Assembly (NCBI RefSeq): GCF_000003815.2
Contig: NC_049991.1
Location: 13,122,034 to 13,186,033 of the forward strand
Reading direction: 5' to 3'
Length of the DNA: 64,000 nt
From: Branchiostoma floridae
Lineage: Eukaryota; Chordata; Leptocardii; Amphioxiformes; Branchiostomatidae
Positions 13,101-23,800 of this stretch are shown here, piece after piece. Below the pieces are notes generated by a model. The model searched no databases. It had not been told where the DNA came from and was given only the letters and a program-made list of their open reading frames with translations. Position 1 is the first letter of the stretch; the number at the start of each line of letters is the position of its first letter. Made by a program: the position numbers and the translations under genes.

Positions 13101-13920
13101 CAAACCAAACAATAAAAAATAAGCATAACTTCTTGCCATGATGCCTTGGTTAATGTAACAAGTTTTTCTTGTAGCCCATTGTTATTGTTTTGGGTGTTGG
13201 AACAATAACATGTTAACTTTAGTCAGATACAACAGGTGTAATACTGACCCAGCCAGACCAGGTTGACCAGTGCATCCATCCCCTCGATCTTCTCTATGAT
13301 GTTGTTGTCCATTTGCAGCTTGGTTAGACTGGTGAACCTCCACAGGTTATCTATCTTCAAAATGTCTGTTGGTACAGAAGTTTGTTTGATAACAGGTTAG
13401 CATAATATGTATACACTCATGTCATATGCTGTAGGCTTCATGCCACTTTTTGTCAAACTCTATTTTTAATGTTATATGTTATATGTGTATGATACTTCAT
13501 GGTACTGTAAATACATTAATTTTAGTTCTCTGTGATTTCATTTATGGACTACCTTTATATTTTGTGGTAGGAGGGAAATGGTGTTTTTGTGGTGTTTGAA
13601 GTTCTCAGTTTTAAAAAATTCTGCAATACAGTTAGTATTACAAAACACTTTTTTGCTAGGTTATGATTTTGCTTTATAAGAAACCTAAAACTGTGAAAAT
13701 AAAGCTATAGCGAACATTTCATTACATCTTTTTCTGATGGCTTTTGACTTGGGCACTCACTTTTAAAGTCTAGCCTGAGAGCCAGGACATCTGCAAAGTC
13801 GATGCCCTCTTGTTTGGCGATGCGACCAGCCTCGTCCTTTGGACCCTGCTCCTCCACCGCCTTCTGCAGCATCTCCTCATCGATCACTGCTGGCTCCACC
13901 GTGTCGTACAGCCGGCTCAT
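4306..13920 (-). CDS. DRC3: DRC3 / LRRC48, nexin-dynein regulatory complex subunit 3
   Basis: Eleven exons in transcript order: 13761-13920, 13249-13365, 12652-12818, 11513-11659, 7462-7581, 6980-7092, 6425-6599, 5916-6047, 5365-5435, 4854-4977, 4306-4548 (stop TAG). Together 1569 nt, 522 aa, almost the same length as the human protein. The start is the ATG at 13920 ([18 protein letters not shown]). Residues about 55-200 are SDS22-type leucine-rich repeats ([34 protein letters not shown]-like), followed by an LRR cap ([14 protein letters not shown]) and then long charged coiled coil to the end. Family knowledge: DRC3 is part of the N-DRC that links outer doublets in motile cilia and flagella, so it acts in the axoneme. 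Introns 6 and 9 are AT-AC introns; the other eight are GT-AG. The 3.9-kb intron 4 is swollen by transposons. Upstream lies a shared promoter with an RFX X-box, as expected for a ciliary gene. Confidence 0.96.
4978..5364 (-). other. U12-type AT-AC intron (DRC3 intron 9)
   Basis: On the - strand the intron begins ATATCCTTT after exon 9 (ends 5365), has the branch motif TTTCCTTAACC around 4987-4997 and ends in GCTTAC before exon 10 (starts 4977). Joining gives [18 protein letters not shown], matching human DRC3 QSLMAQCRDLEN. The branch-to-acceptor distance is about 11-12 nt. It is independent evidence of the same intron class as intron 6. Confidence 0.95.
6600..6979 (-). other. U12-type AT-AC intron (DRC3 intron 6)
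   Basis: On the - strand the intron starts with ATATCCTTT directly after exon 6 (ends 6980). It carries the branch-site motif TTCCTTAAT at 6611-6619 and ends in CCCCAC just before exon 7 (starts 6599). The branch adenosine is about 12 nt from the 3' splice site, inside the narrow spacing known for minor-spliceosome introns. Splicing there rebuilds the codon GGC and the sequence LLTGYKEKY, which aligns with human LLETYKDKF. No nearby GT-AG pair would keep this frame. It contains a short palindromic MITE (6731-6802). Confidence 0.95.
6731..6802. repeat. Short palindromic MITE in DRC3 intron 6
   Basis: Left arm TGGTATCCAGCTGTATTA and right arm ending in GGCTGGATACCAA are inverted repeats of about 25 bp around a small centre. 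A half copy of the same arm (GCCTGGTATCCAGCCGTAT) lies at about 55489-55525 in the mucin gene, so this is a dispersed family. No transposase is present. Confidence 0.7.
8554..8579. repeat. Perfect 12-bp palindrome inside copy A
   Basis: GGTCAACGACCT, a 2-nt centre, then AGGTCGTTGACC: a perfect inverted repeat in the junction between the two satellite arrays of copy A. The function is unknown. Confidence 0.75.
8995..10214. mobile_element. 1220-bp TIR transposon nested in the copy A satellite, 5-bp target duplication
   Basis: It is bounded by a perfect 16-bp terminal inverted repeat, CAGTGTTCTCACCAGG at 8995-9010 and its reverse complement at 10199-10214, and flanked on both sides by GGGCA (8990-8994 and 10215-10219). 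Removing 1225 bp restores the 162-bp period of the interrupted satellite exactly (GGTCATTTGG at 8864, next at 10251), so the borders are firm. There is no recognisable transposase. The CAG-starting TIR with 5-bp duplication would fit a hAT5-like non-autonomous element (inference). Inside are AGCGTAGCGG-type subterminal repeats near the left end and a GC-rich hairpin chain near the right end. Confidence 0.85.
10092..10185. repeat. GC-rich chain of hairpins
   Basis: Consecutive G/C palindromes in an otherwise AT-rich locus: GGGGGGCTTCGCCCCCC, then CCGGGGCTCTGCCCC, then GGGGGCCTTCGGCGGCCCCC, each with a 3-7 nt loop. It lies just inside the right TIR of the nested transposon. Confidence 0.8.
10683..11272 (-). 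mobile_element. Internally deleted mariner (Tc1/mariner) element
   Basis: It has 40-bp TIRs starting CAGTTACGAGGGGCGTGCAA at 10683-10722 and 11233-11272 with one mismatch, flanked by TA at 10681-10682 and 11273-11274, the mariner target duplication. On the - strand an ATG at 11083 opens the transposase N-terminus ([17 protein letters not shown], then a helix-turn-helix and PRPGRPS). Around 10870-10885 this joins, out of frame, to the transposase C-terminal tail ([20 protein letters not shown], stop at 10762-10764). The whole DDD catalytic core is missing, so the copy cannot make active transposase and could only move in trans. Confidence 0.93.
11935..12550 (-). mobile_element. 5'-truncated non-LTR retrotransposon (CR1/L2/Jockey-like), end of ORF2 and 3' tail
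   Basis: An open frame at 12032-12547 on - encodes the region C-terminal to the reverse transcriptase core: [20 protein letters not shown], then [12 protein letters not shown], then [15 protein letters not shown], a set seen in CR1/L2/Jockey-type LINEs. The 5' part is missing, as is usual for LINE copies. The 3' side has a short UTR and a simple-repeat tail of GATACA-type units (11935-11965), resembling the microsatellite tails of this group. It lies in DRC3 intron 3, in the same orientation as DRC3. Confidence 0.85.
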
Positions 13921-14650
13921 GGTGATGGCGTCTCCGAACACGCACTAGTTCAATTACGGAACTCCTGCAGCAACTTTGGAGAAAAAAGGAAATTTTAGCA
14001 CTGTGATCATATTTTCTCATTGGAGCAATGATACATATTTTCATTGTAACTATGAAAGAAGAATGTATGACTATGAAGAGAAGTGAGGAAGATGAACCGC
14101 CTAATGTGTGGTGATTGCCGACCAATGGAAAAAAAGCAGCGAGAGATGAGCCCACAAGAACGAAGCACGGAGAGAGAGAGAATAAAGCACATGTGACCAG
14201 TAACCGACTAACCGACTAAGAGACAACAATTGTAACTGTAATATCAGTAACGTTATGCTGTTACTGTTGAAACTTCAATTGTACTTTATGGTATGAAAAT
14301 TGGCACACAATTGCCTTACCAATAAAACAAAACATCAGTTTGATAAGAATACCTTGGGTTCCTTTCAATGTTTTCGCAAAGTGTGAATTCCCAGTAACTC
14401 TATTCAAAATCCTTGTAATCAAAACAAACTATTGGTTTAACGGCTCGCCCCTCCCCATATATGTATTTTGGTAAGAGCTACGTCTGTCATTATGATAAGA
14501 AATACCTGGATGACAACCTTATATAGGACAGAGTTTCCTACAAAGACAAGTTCATTGTCAAACCTGTGAAAATAGCTACTCGAGAGACACGAATCTATGA
14601 AACTCTGCCCAAATCTCTTCGCTGCCTTTCGACCCACCAAAACAAGTTTC

Positions 14651-14674
14651 AAAATGGCGCCGTTGTCTAGCAAC
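14651..14674 (-). promoter_or_regulatory. RFX X-box abutting a YY1-like site
   Basis: GTTGTCTAGCAAC (14662-14674) is a near-palindromic X-box with a 1-nt spacer and right half AGCAAC. It directly touches AAAATGGCGCC (14651-14661), a YY1-type core-promoter motif. RFX factors are the known activators of ciliary genes, which fits DRC3. Site calls are by eye. Confidence 0.65.
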
Positions 14675-14838
14675 TTGTAACCTCTGACCTTAGGGAAAGA
14701 AAATCTTGTAAAATTTTCAAGAAATTGCACTGCATGTGTACCTACTGATTTGAATTTATTTGTGTTTGATAAAATAGCCTAAACAGCTATAAAAATTTTG
14801 TTATATTTTGGCGAGGTTCCTCGAAGGTGCAAAGGGTA

Positions 14839-14846
14839 TGACGTCA
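14839..14846. promoter_or_regulatory. CRE (ATF/CREB) palindrome in the TOM1-side promoter
   Basis: A perfect TGACGTCA 56 bp upstream of the TOM1-family ATG, a common position for functional CREs. It is one of only two exact copies I found in the first 41 kb. Confidence 0.5.
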
Positions 14847-14894
14847 TTGCCTATATTTACTGCCATTCCCTCCCATCCATCGTACCAAGGCAAG

Positions 14895-17800
14895 ATGTCG
14901 TTCTTCGGAGGTAACCCGTTCAGCTCCCAAGTTGGGCAGCAGATAGGTACGTCTTACATCACGCCAGTCAAATTTTCTTTCTGTCACGTCGTACCTTATC
15001 ATTCCATCTATCTATGTCGTAAACTTAGCGGGCTAGAAAATCATCAGCTATGATAAATTTGAATGTTATAATTGAACAGTCTGTCTGGCCACCTTGCAGT
15101 GTTGCTGTGCTTCCGCGTTCGAAACATATATATCGTCAGCTATCAACAGACTGCACTGCCTACTTTTGTGACCAATATAATTTGTCCCTGAGTTGAAGCG
15201 TTCAGACTCATGTCGTAATGTGTCTATGGAATCCATCGAATTATATGCTTGTCTGTATTCTATGCGTGTAAGATGTTAAACTGATTTTGACGTAGCTCTG
15301 TCGCAGAATTATATTTTGATGTTGCACTGCGTCGGTTAACTTCCGTATATAAGATTATGTAATGGAAATTTTTAAGTTATTTGTTATCTAGAAAAACTGG
15401 TATCTTTAACGCCTTGTGACACTTAAGAATCTTTAGAAGAAAAATGCTCCGAATCTCCTTACACCTTCACACCATAGGTTCCCTAATGTCTACTTTGTTT
15501 ATGCAGTTCATCATTTGACAGTATAAGAAATTAAGTGCCAAANNNNNNNNNNNNNNNNNNNNNNNNNNNNNNNNNNNNNNNNNNNNNNNNNNNNNNNNNN
15601 NNNNNNNNNNNNNNNNNNNNNNNNNNNNNNNNNNNNNNNNNNTAGAAAAGGGGGGGCAAAGGGGGGAATATCCAACCTGGGAGGAAGTGCATAGGGGGCC
15701 AAGGGTTAATCGGTGCAAGCAACTAAGGGACCCCCTTAGGGATGTGTCTGGGAGGCCTTGCCTTGCAGCATGTCAGGAACACAAGTACCAGCACTGTGTT
15801 TGTGTATGTTTGTGGGTGTGTAAATGTGTGTGTGTGTGTGTGTGTAAGAATGGGCTTGCCAGCAACAGAAATTTGTTTCTTTATTGAATATCTATCTTCT
15901 AGAACAGAAACTATCTCAGCTTGTGCAACAAGAAGGGAGAGCATAAATCACTTGCTCACTGTAAACTAAAGCTAAACTTGTATTGACCAAGGGGGGTACT
16001 GTATAATTACATGTACCTCATTGTTCTCTATGCTAGTATGCCATGTTGACATATACAGTCTTAGTAGTCACATAGCATTTTTGAGGCTGTGGATTGTTAT
16101 CCACTGTACAATTTTTGTGTCCAGGACAGAGCCCAATCCTCTCCTTCCACTGACAATAATCTCTCCAACCCCCTTGTACAAGTTGGAGTGGGGAAAGTAC
16201 TGTTAACAGATTTTGTGACATGTCAAAGGATTTGAACCCAGGACCTCTGTTTTCTAGGTCTAACACCCTAAAGCATTTACCGAACACAGTACTGGTACAG
16301 TACATGAATGTGTTCCTGACAGCTGCAAGGCAAGGAAGGCCTCCCAGACACTTTCCCCAAGGGTCCAGCCAGTGGACACTGGCAGGGTTGAAAATTAGCA
16401 ATTACTATGCCTGTCAATCAGCTATTTTGGCTGAGTGCCACATGATGGGGGTATGAATGGGGGGATCTGAGTAGCCTGACGTGATAGCCAGGCCAGGTAG
16501 ACAGGCCAGGTAGCCTGGCCTGGTAGACAGCCCAGCCTTTTAAGCGAACCCGATCATATGTATCATATGACTATAACAGGTGGTACCAATTTCATCTAGC
16601 TCATGGCCAAATGTGATGTGGCTGATCCTGTCTTGGCCCACCTGCAATATAGTACTATTATGCTAACAGAGAAGCTTAGTGTTGTGATTTAAGAATTCAA
16701 ACTGGATCATTTTGACTTTGGCTTAATCCAGGTCAGGGCTAATGTACCACAACAGTAGTGACCCAGAATAAGTACAAAGGCCATGTTTTGTTATCCAAGC
16801 ACAGCTGCATAAATACTAGAAATCTAGCTCACATGAGTCACAATCAACAACACCTACTAGTACCTTAGCGCCCAATTTGTCTCTATACACCCAAAGCCTT
16901 AGTACCATTGAGGACAGAAAAAAAGACTAGATTCTCAAATTTTGCAGTTTGCTTCAGAATATTTGCAATGTTTGAGGCTCTTAAACTGTCATGTAAGGTA
17001 TTAGGATTTCAAATTGCCAATCAACTAGAAATAATTTCTACTGAATTCTGCAAATTCTCTTAAGGGGTTAGACATTCCATGCAAATTCAGCAAAGTGGAG
17101 AGCTATAATTGTCCTTAATTGACCATAATTGAAGACCTTACTTATTAGCCAGTTAATGCCAATATGGCACTTTTTCATTTATAACAGTCCTGCTGCCAGC
17201 TTAGAATAATGAAATTGAATTAGATAGATTCTGACATTAAAATGCCTTTTGTCTGTTTTCATTCTCCATACTATTCAAGAATGTTTCTCAAGTTTTACCT
17301 AAGAGAAGTAAACAATGGTGTTTATGTCATTTTCTCTTTTTTTTTTTGTAAATTGTATATGCAAAACTTAAATTTAAAAAAATTTAGGAATTCAGGATAT
17401 CACTTGTCTTTTAATATCTTTTGATTTCCTGAAACATCAACCAACATATCAAACAATGTGTGCACTATGTAATTATGGTCATATAGATGAATTACACTGT
17501 CTTACTCTTCAAGCAGAGGTTTGGCTGTGGCTGCTTTTTTTACATACTTTTTGACATTTTTAACAGGCTTTTTATTTTCTACATTATCACTATGTTTCTC
17601 ATCCTGCAAGACACAAGGAAAACGGTACAAAATAGAAAGCCTGATAAAAATGCCAAAAATTAAGTAAAAATATGTCACAAAACAGCCAATGACGAACCTC
17701 TTCTTGGAGAGTGGATTACACTTTCCAGTGGAATGATAAAACAACTCTTGTCTGTTTTCAGAACAAGCCACAGACGCAACCTTGGGCAATGAGAACTGGG

Positions 17801-20800
17801 CCATGATGATGGAAATATGTGACATCATCAACGAAACTGATGAAGGGTGGGTAACAGCATATCAAACAGACATTTTACTTTTTTAGACTGCGATAAAAAA
17901 AAACTTCTTGCATAAACAGATTTGTTCATTTAATGATCAGTATGATGTTTATATGTAAACCCTTACACCCAGCTAAGGTATTAAAGGAAGTGTAATAGTA
18001 CTTGTACTGATATATATAAAATAGAATAGGTCCAGAGGTATACTATGATGAGTATGTTTTAAGATACTAAGCGATATATCAAATCATTTAATGCATATTT
18101 TCACATTCTACTTAACACACTTGTGTAAAGCATGTGCTTCCGACTGACATTGTCTCAAGTATGCTTAAATGCTTACACATGGCTGCACTCATTGATTTTG
18201 TTCAAGTAGATCAAATTTTTTCCTGTTACATGTTGCTGCTTGCATCAGCACTGAGTTACCAAACATCATATATGTGTACCCAGGTAGTTAGGCTGATTGT
18301 GATTTTATACATATATTGGCATTATATTTGTTACTTACTAATATTAATGTTTATTTTGCTAAGATTCAGACCTTATATGTCTTTGCCTCTGATGATATTC
18401 ATTATATTGTTATAAATTTGTTTTTCCTCCTTATAATCTAGCAATTTTATTGTTTTATTATCAAAAGGACACTGATGTAACTAGAAAGGCCGACATTTGC
18501 TTAGGAGCAAATACAGCATATTGCAATCCATCTTCATCCTTGCAAAAATCTCAAAATTCAACAATTTGAAGTAATGTTTGCTCAAAGGGAAAATGAAGTA
18601 CTGTGGGTACGTGTCCTACACACCTTCATGCCGAATTCTAGGTCATTTGGTTTCAATATAAGGGCATAGAAGCCAAAAATATACATTTTTTAGTTAAAAA
18701 TGGCTAAAAATCCCAAAATAACTCATTTTATAAGTGCTCTATGAAGAAAGTGTTGATGGGGTCCTGTTGTCATATGTCCAATTTACCTTTGTACTAAATT
18801 TCAGGTCATTTGGTTTACATACAAGGGCATAGAAGCCAAATATATACATTTTTAGTCAAAAATGACTGAAAACCCCCAAATAACTAATTTTTGAAGTGAT
18901 CTATGAAGAAAGTGTCAATGGGGTTCTGTGAGCATATGTTCAATGCACCTCTGTACCAAATTTCAGGTCATTTGGTTTCTATACAAGGGCACAGGAGCAA
19001 AAAATATACATTTTTAGTCCAAAATGGCCAAAAACCCTAAAATAACTCATACTTGGAGTAAACAATGAATAAAGTATTGATGGGGTTATGTGATCATATG
19101 TCAAACGCACCTATGTACCAAATTTCAGGTCATTTGGTTTTAATACAAGGTCATAGGAGCCAAAAATATACATTTTTAGTCAAAAATGGCCAAAAACCCT
19201 AAAATAAATAATTTTTGAAGTGATCTATGAAGAAGATGTTAATGGTTTTCTGTGCTCATACGTCCAATGCACCTCTGTACCAAATTTCAGGTCATTAGCT
19301 TGTAATACCAGGGCACAGGGGCCTAAAAAAGTAAAATATACATATTTTGTCTAAAAATGACCCAAAAAAAATATCATAAATTCTAAGGCCTCTATCAAGA
19401 AAGTGAAAAAAACGTCTGGGGGTATTTGCTATTTCTACCACCCTGCCAAATTTCAGCTCATTTGGCCCAAAAATGAAAAAATTAATCCCATTTGAAGATT
19501 TGACAGGAGAAGAAGAAGAAGAGACAAAGGAAAAGCAATTAAATATATTGCAATCCCATACTGTAGTATGGATTGCAATATAAGAATATAATGTTGTCAT
19601 TCATGCCAGTGGTCATTGTATCAAACGTTATTGTCTGTGTTGTTTCATTATGATTGAGATGTGAGATGTCATGAATAAACAGAGGGACCATTTTTTAAGA
19701 CCACATGCTGCGCTGTATGCCTAGACTAATTTTCTTCAGAAGGCTGCTGTTTATAGAGATCTAGATGCATGTTTTGAGCTACCAACTGTGCATGCTATAT
19801 TTGGTGACAAAAATTGTCCACTGGTCAGCTAGCATGATCGTTCAAGTCCATAAGTGAATTACTGAACAATCAATGCTTGAATGGATACTTTTAGGACAAA
19901 GATAGGAGAGGCACATTTCTTGTTTGTTTGTTTGAACCTTTATTTATTCATGAGAAACTAAGATTGGTTGCTTTTCATTGAGGTCATGAGGGAGGTATGG
20001 GTCAGCTAAGATATAACACATATAGAGATTACATCAAGTCCGAATAAATCTCTCTATATATTTGTTGTATTGATCTTTAATAGGCATGCAATTATTTTCA
20101 AAAGTACAGCCATATACATGTACTGCTACATTCAGCTTCTAAATTAATCAAAACCATTAAGCTATGGTCAGTGGTATGATATGATATGGCTCAATGTTAA
20201 TCATTCATTTAGACAGATGATTTAAGCAGTGTCACTCAGATTATATTAACCAAATATAAAAGCCTATAACACTTTTCATTTCATACATTTCAGCTGCATG
20301 CCAGAATCATGCCACTTCCCCACAACTTTTTTTTTTCATCTCACTTTGCCAATATTTCTGATGTCGGTAATTTGAAGTGTTTCTTGAAGGCCTCAGGATG
20401 CAGTAAAAGCCATCAAGGGACGGTTTCAGACCAAGGCCCAGAGATATGGCTGCAACCACAAAGTCATCGAGCTCTCCTTATTAGTAAGTTTTTCTCCTCA
20501 GCTTCTGCGCTGCATCAGCTTTTTGTTTCAAATTGTGATTGTATGGTTTTTAGGCCCAAAGACGCCCTAAAGGCCATCAAAAGACGACTGCAGACCAAGG
20601 GCAACCACAAGGTGCTGATGCTAACCCTTACGGTATGTCGTCTTTTCTATTCTATTGTTACAGTATACTACATTCTAAACGGTAAAAGGCAAATCCCAGC
20701 TCTGGGCACAGCATTAGTGCAGCCTTTGCTGCTGCCGAAATATCTGGAAACATTTTGTACCAAAATAGTACATGTACAAACAAAATGTGGGAGTGAATTT

Positions 20801-23800
20801 ATGCATGGCTGCAATATGCTATTTTCTTTCTTTACTTCATTCTGCCATGTCACAAAGTATATATCTTTGCGTTAATGTATTTCTTTTTCTTTAATTGCTG
20901 GATTAGCAACAGATATGTTCCCCATTAAGAATTTGATATATTTTGAAAATGAAGAGCTGGCAGATGGACTCGATATGTGATGGTAAGGCAGATATGTCAT
21001 TTAAGTCAGTACATTTTTGTACATAAAGTGGACTTTGGGAAGAAAAGGGTGTTCACTCATGAAGAACTGTTTTTGACTCTTGACCTTGACCATCAGATCA
21101 GTTCAGTTCATTGTTATTGGAGTGTAGTGCTCTCACAGTTGTTTTAGACTTTCATGACTTTCATAATTTCAAGCCTATACAGAGCCATTCAATAAATAGC
21201 AATGTACAAATTAGGTTTCTTCCACCAAACAGAATTTTTGTCACAATTTCTTAAAGTTAAATTTACTAAACATTGCATGCATATAGAAGAATTCATGTGA
21301 CAAATCCATTTGTACCTACATGGTATGCTCCACGCTCCAGACAATATTATGCATGCTAAATTTATCTCACCATGGCTACTAAATTATACATGCACCAGCT
21401 GTATGCATGTGTGTACATGTAGCTCAAAATGTTGTATACAAATAGCTAAAACATTCAGAATGGCATTAAAAACAGCTGGTATTACTATATTAGTATACAC
21501 AGTGTGGATATATCTTTTGCAATTGTCTAGCTTGATCAAGAGGGATTTTGTTATAACATGCCAGCCTGAATTCTTGCTTCACAAATCCAAACATATGTAT
21601 GATGTCAATGCCATTAGTCTCAGTGGTTCCAGTATTATTACTCTAAGTGGTTTAACTCTGTTCCTTGTCTGGCCTTTACTTGACATCCAGGTTCTTGAAA
21701 CCTGCGTGAAGAACTGCGGACACAGGTTCCACGTGCTGGTGGCCAACAAGGACTTCGTGAACGAGATGGTGAAGATCATCCAGCCCAAGAACAACCCCTC
21801 CACCACGCTTCAGGAGCGCGTCCTCAGCCTGATCCAGACCATGTCCGACGCCTTCAGAAACTACCCAGACCTGCAGGGGGTCGTCCAGGTGCACGAAGAG
21901 CTCAGGTCTAAAGGTAAGGCAGCCATTGCTAGCACTTCTAGTCGTATGTCATACATTGTATTTTTATCTAGTAGTACCTTCAATCTTCTTAGCAATCAAA
22001 TTACAGGCTACCCAAGTAGGACTATCTCCAATTTAGATTTTTTCTCCATTCCTCTCATTGTTTGGGAGCCAAATGTTGTTGATTTTCCTGGTTACGTATG
22101 TCATTTTAAGCTCATGAAAGTTCATTTCAGCTTCATGTCATTTTTGGGACGGATGGGGTAAAATTAGTTTCCGTCCCAACAAGCAAATTTCCGTCTTGGG
22201 ACGGAAGGACAGGTCCTGGAGACAGCCCTGTGCCCAAGACAATAAGATTTACATGTAAATTCATATACACTGTGAAAAAAAGTACAGTCATGTATTATAT
22301 TACTATATGGAATGCATGTGGAAATAAAACCTGTACAAGTGACCATATTTGCATATATAAGGACCACCTGGTCTATGTGACCACATGTTAGTGATCCCTA
22401 AGTTTTTCCCATTGACATAAGCATTTAGTATGCTGTCTCTAGTGACCACCTGACCACATAGACCAGATTTTATCAGTGGCCTCTGATTGATCAGTTGGAC
22501 AGGTTTGACTGTAGCTACTCTTGGACATCACAAAGAATACTGTCATGCATTGACATTCAATTTGTTATGGGATTTATTTAGCAAATTGTGTTTGGAATGT
22601 TATGAATGTTTACATCATTTGGATTACATTTTCTTCAGGAGTGGAGTTTCCCATGACAGACTTGGACAACCTGGCACCAATCCACACACCAGAGAGGGTA
22701 AGACACAGAACAGCATGCCTTATATATTTCTTCTGAACATTCAGCCAGGCTTTTTTGTCCAATCACACCATCTTTATGATTGCTTTTTAATCCTGACACT
22801 GCAACCCTTCTCTCTTGCATCAAGTCACTCTTTCATATGCTTTCAATCTGATTGATTTGATCTGGTTTACTTTCTCTAGAGTGTACCTCCAGAACTGGAC
22901 CCTGCCATAGCTAGGACTAGACCTGTAAGTCTTCCTCTTAAATGTGTCTGGAGTCCTGAAGGTTTGAAGCTAGAATAAATATGTATTAATGGAAGTCTTT
23001 CAGGGGTGCAGGTATCAGATTTTTATTTTCTTAATATGTAGACCAGAAAATTCAGTTTGGGTATGATGGAACAGTTTGAAGGTGGCCTTGTTAGAAATGG
23101 TGGAAGAATGGTGAAGACACAAAATGTCATGTATTCTGCAATTCTTAAGGCTCTTACTTCTTTACTTCTTTTTACTTTATGCCTGCACTTGTGCCTTAAT
23201 GATAATAAGTGCATACTTTATGCTACTTTGTTCCTAATTGTTCTGTAGCAACTACTACTCTTGCTAGCTAGTATACTTGTAGACAAGACATATACAGTAG
23301 ATGATATTCAAGTGGCTGCAGTTTGTTTCTGTTCCTCTAGGTGGCAATCATGTATAGCCAAGATGCAGTGCATGATCAGACTCCATGCAGATAACATATA
23401 CTTATGATGACTATGTGACAAACCTTTTGTTACTACAATATTCTTCAAACAGTGATGGTTTTTGAAAGGCATAAAGACATACCTCCAAATTGTTAATGTT
23501 TTGTAGCACATCTTGTTCACAAATTGACCTAGTCTCACGAGAGAGCACGAGACTAGGTCCAGACTTAGGTAGGCCCCCTGCCATCTTGTGCTGTACAGAT
23601 AGGTATGTCTCTACCATGTCAGAAGAGAAGAAGAAGAACATGTATGCCTTTCAAAAACTGTCACTGTTTGAAGAATATTGTTGTAACTGTATTCATCGTG
23701 ACTGATGAACCTCTTCAACGAGTGACAAACATTGTTTTCCTGCCCCTTATCACCACCAGATGAGTGTATGTCATCTGCATGAATTATGAAGATGACATAC

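Larger units (their letters stand above)
13921..14894. promoter_or_regulatory. Bidirectional DRC3 / TOM1-family promoter region
   Basis: 974 bp separate the two divergent start codons. The segment 14640-14850 holds the recognisable sites: a YY1-like AAAATGGCGCC (14651-14661), an RFX X-box (14662-14674) and a CRE TGACGTCA (14839-14846). DRC3 probably has a non-coding 5' exon starting near the X-box and a 5' UTR intron, because a good acceptor (TTGCTGCAG on -) lies about 40 nt upstream of its ATG. The transcription start is inferred. Confidence 0.7.

Noticed and set aside
15467-15718. Open frames across the N run
   Set aside because: Artefact of the assembly gap.
20309-20875. 188-codon frame around the duplicated VHS exons
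   Set aside because: It reads part of the region in a frame other than that of exon 3a and runs through intron; the spliced exons 3a and 3b explain the signal.
21310-22161. 283-codon frame on + strand
   Set aside because: It is TOM1-family exon 4 (21691-21913) read through into flanking intron on both sides; only the exon part is protein-like.
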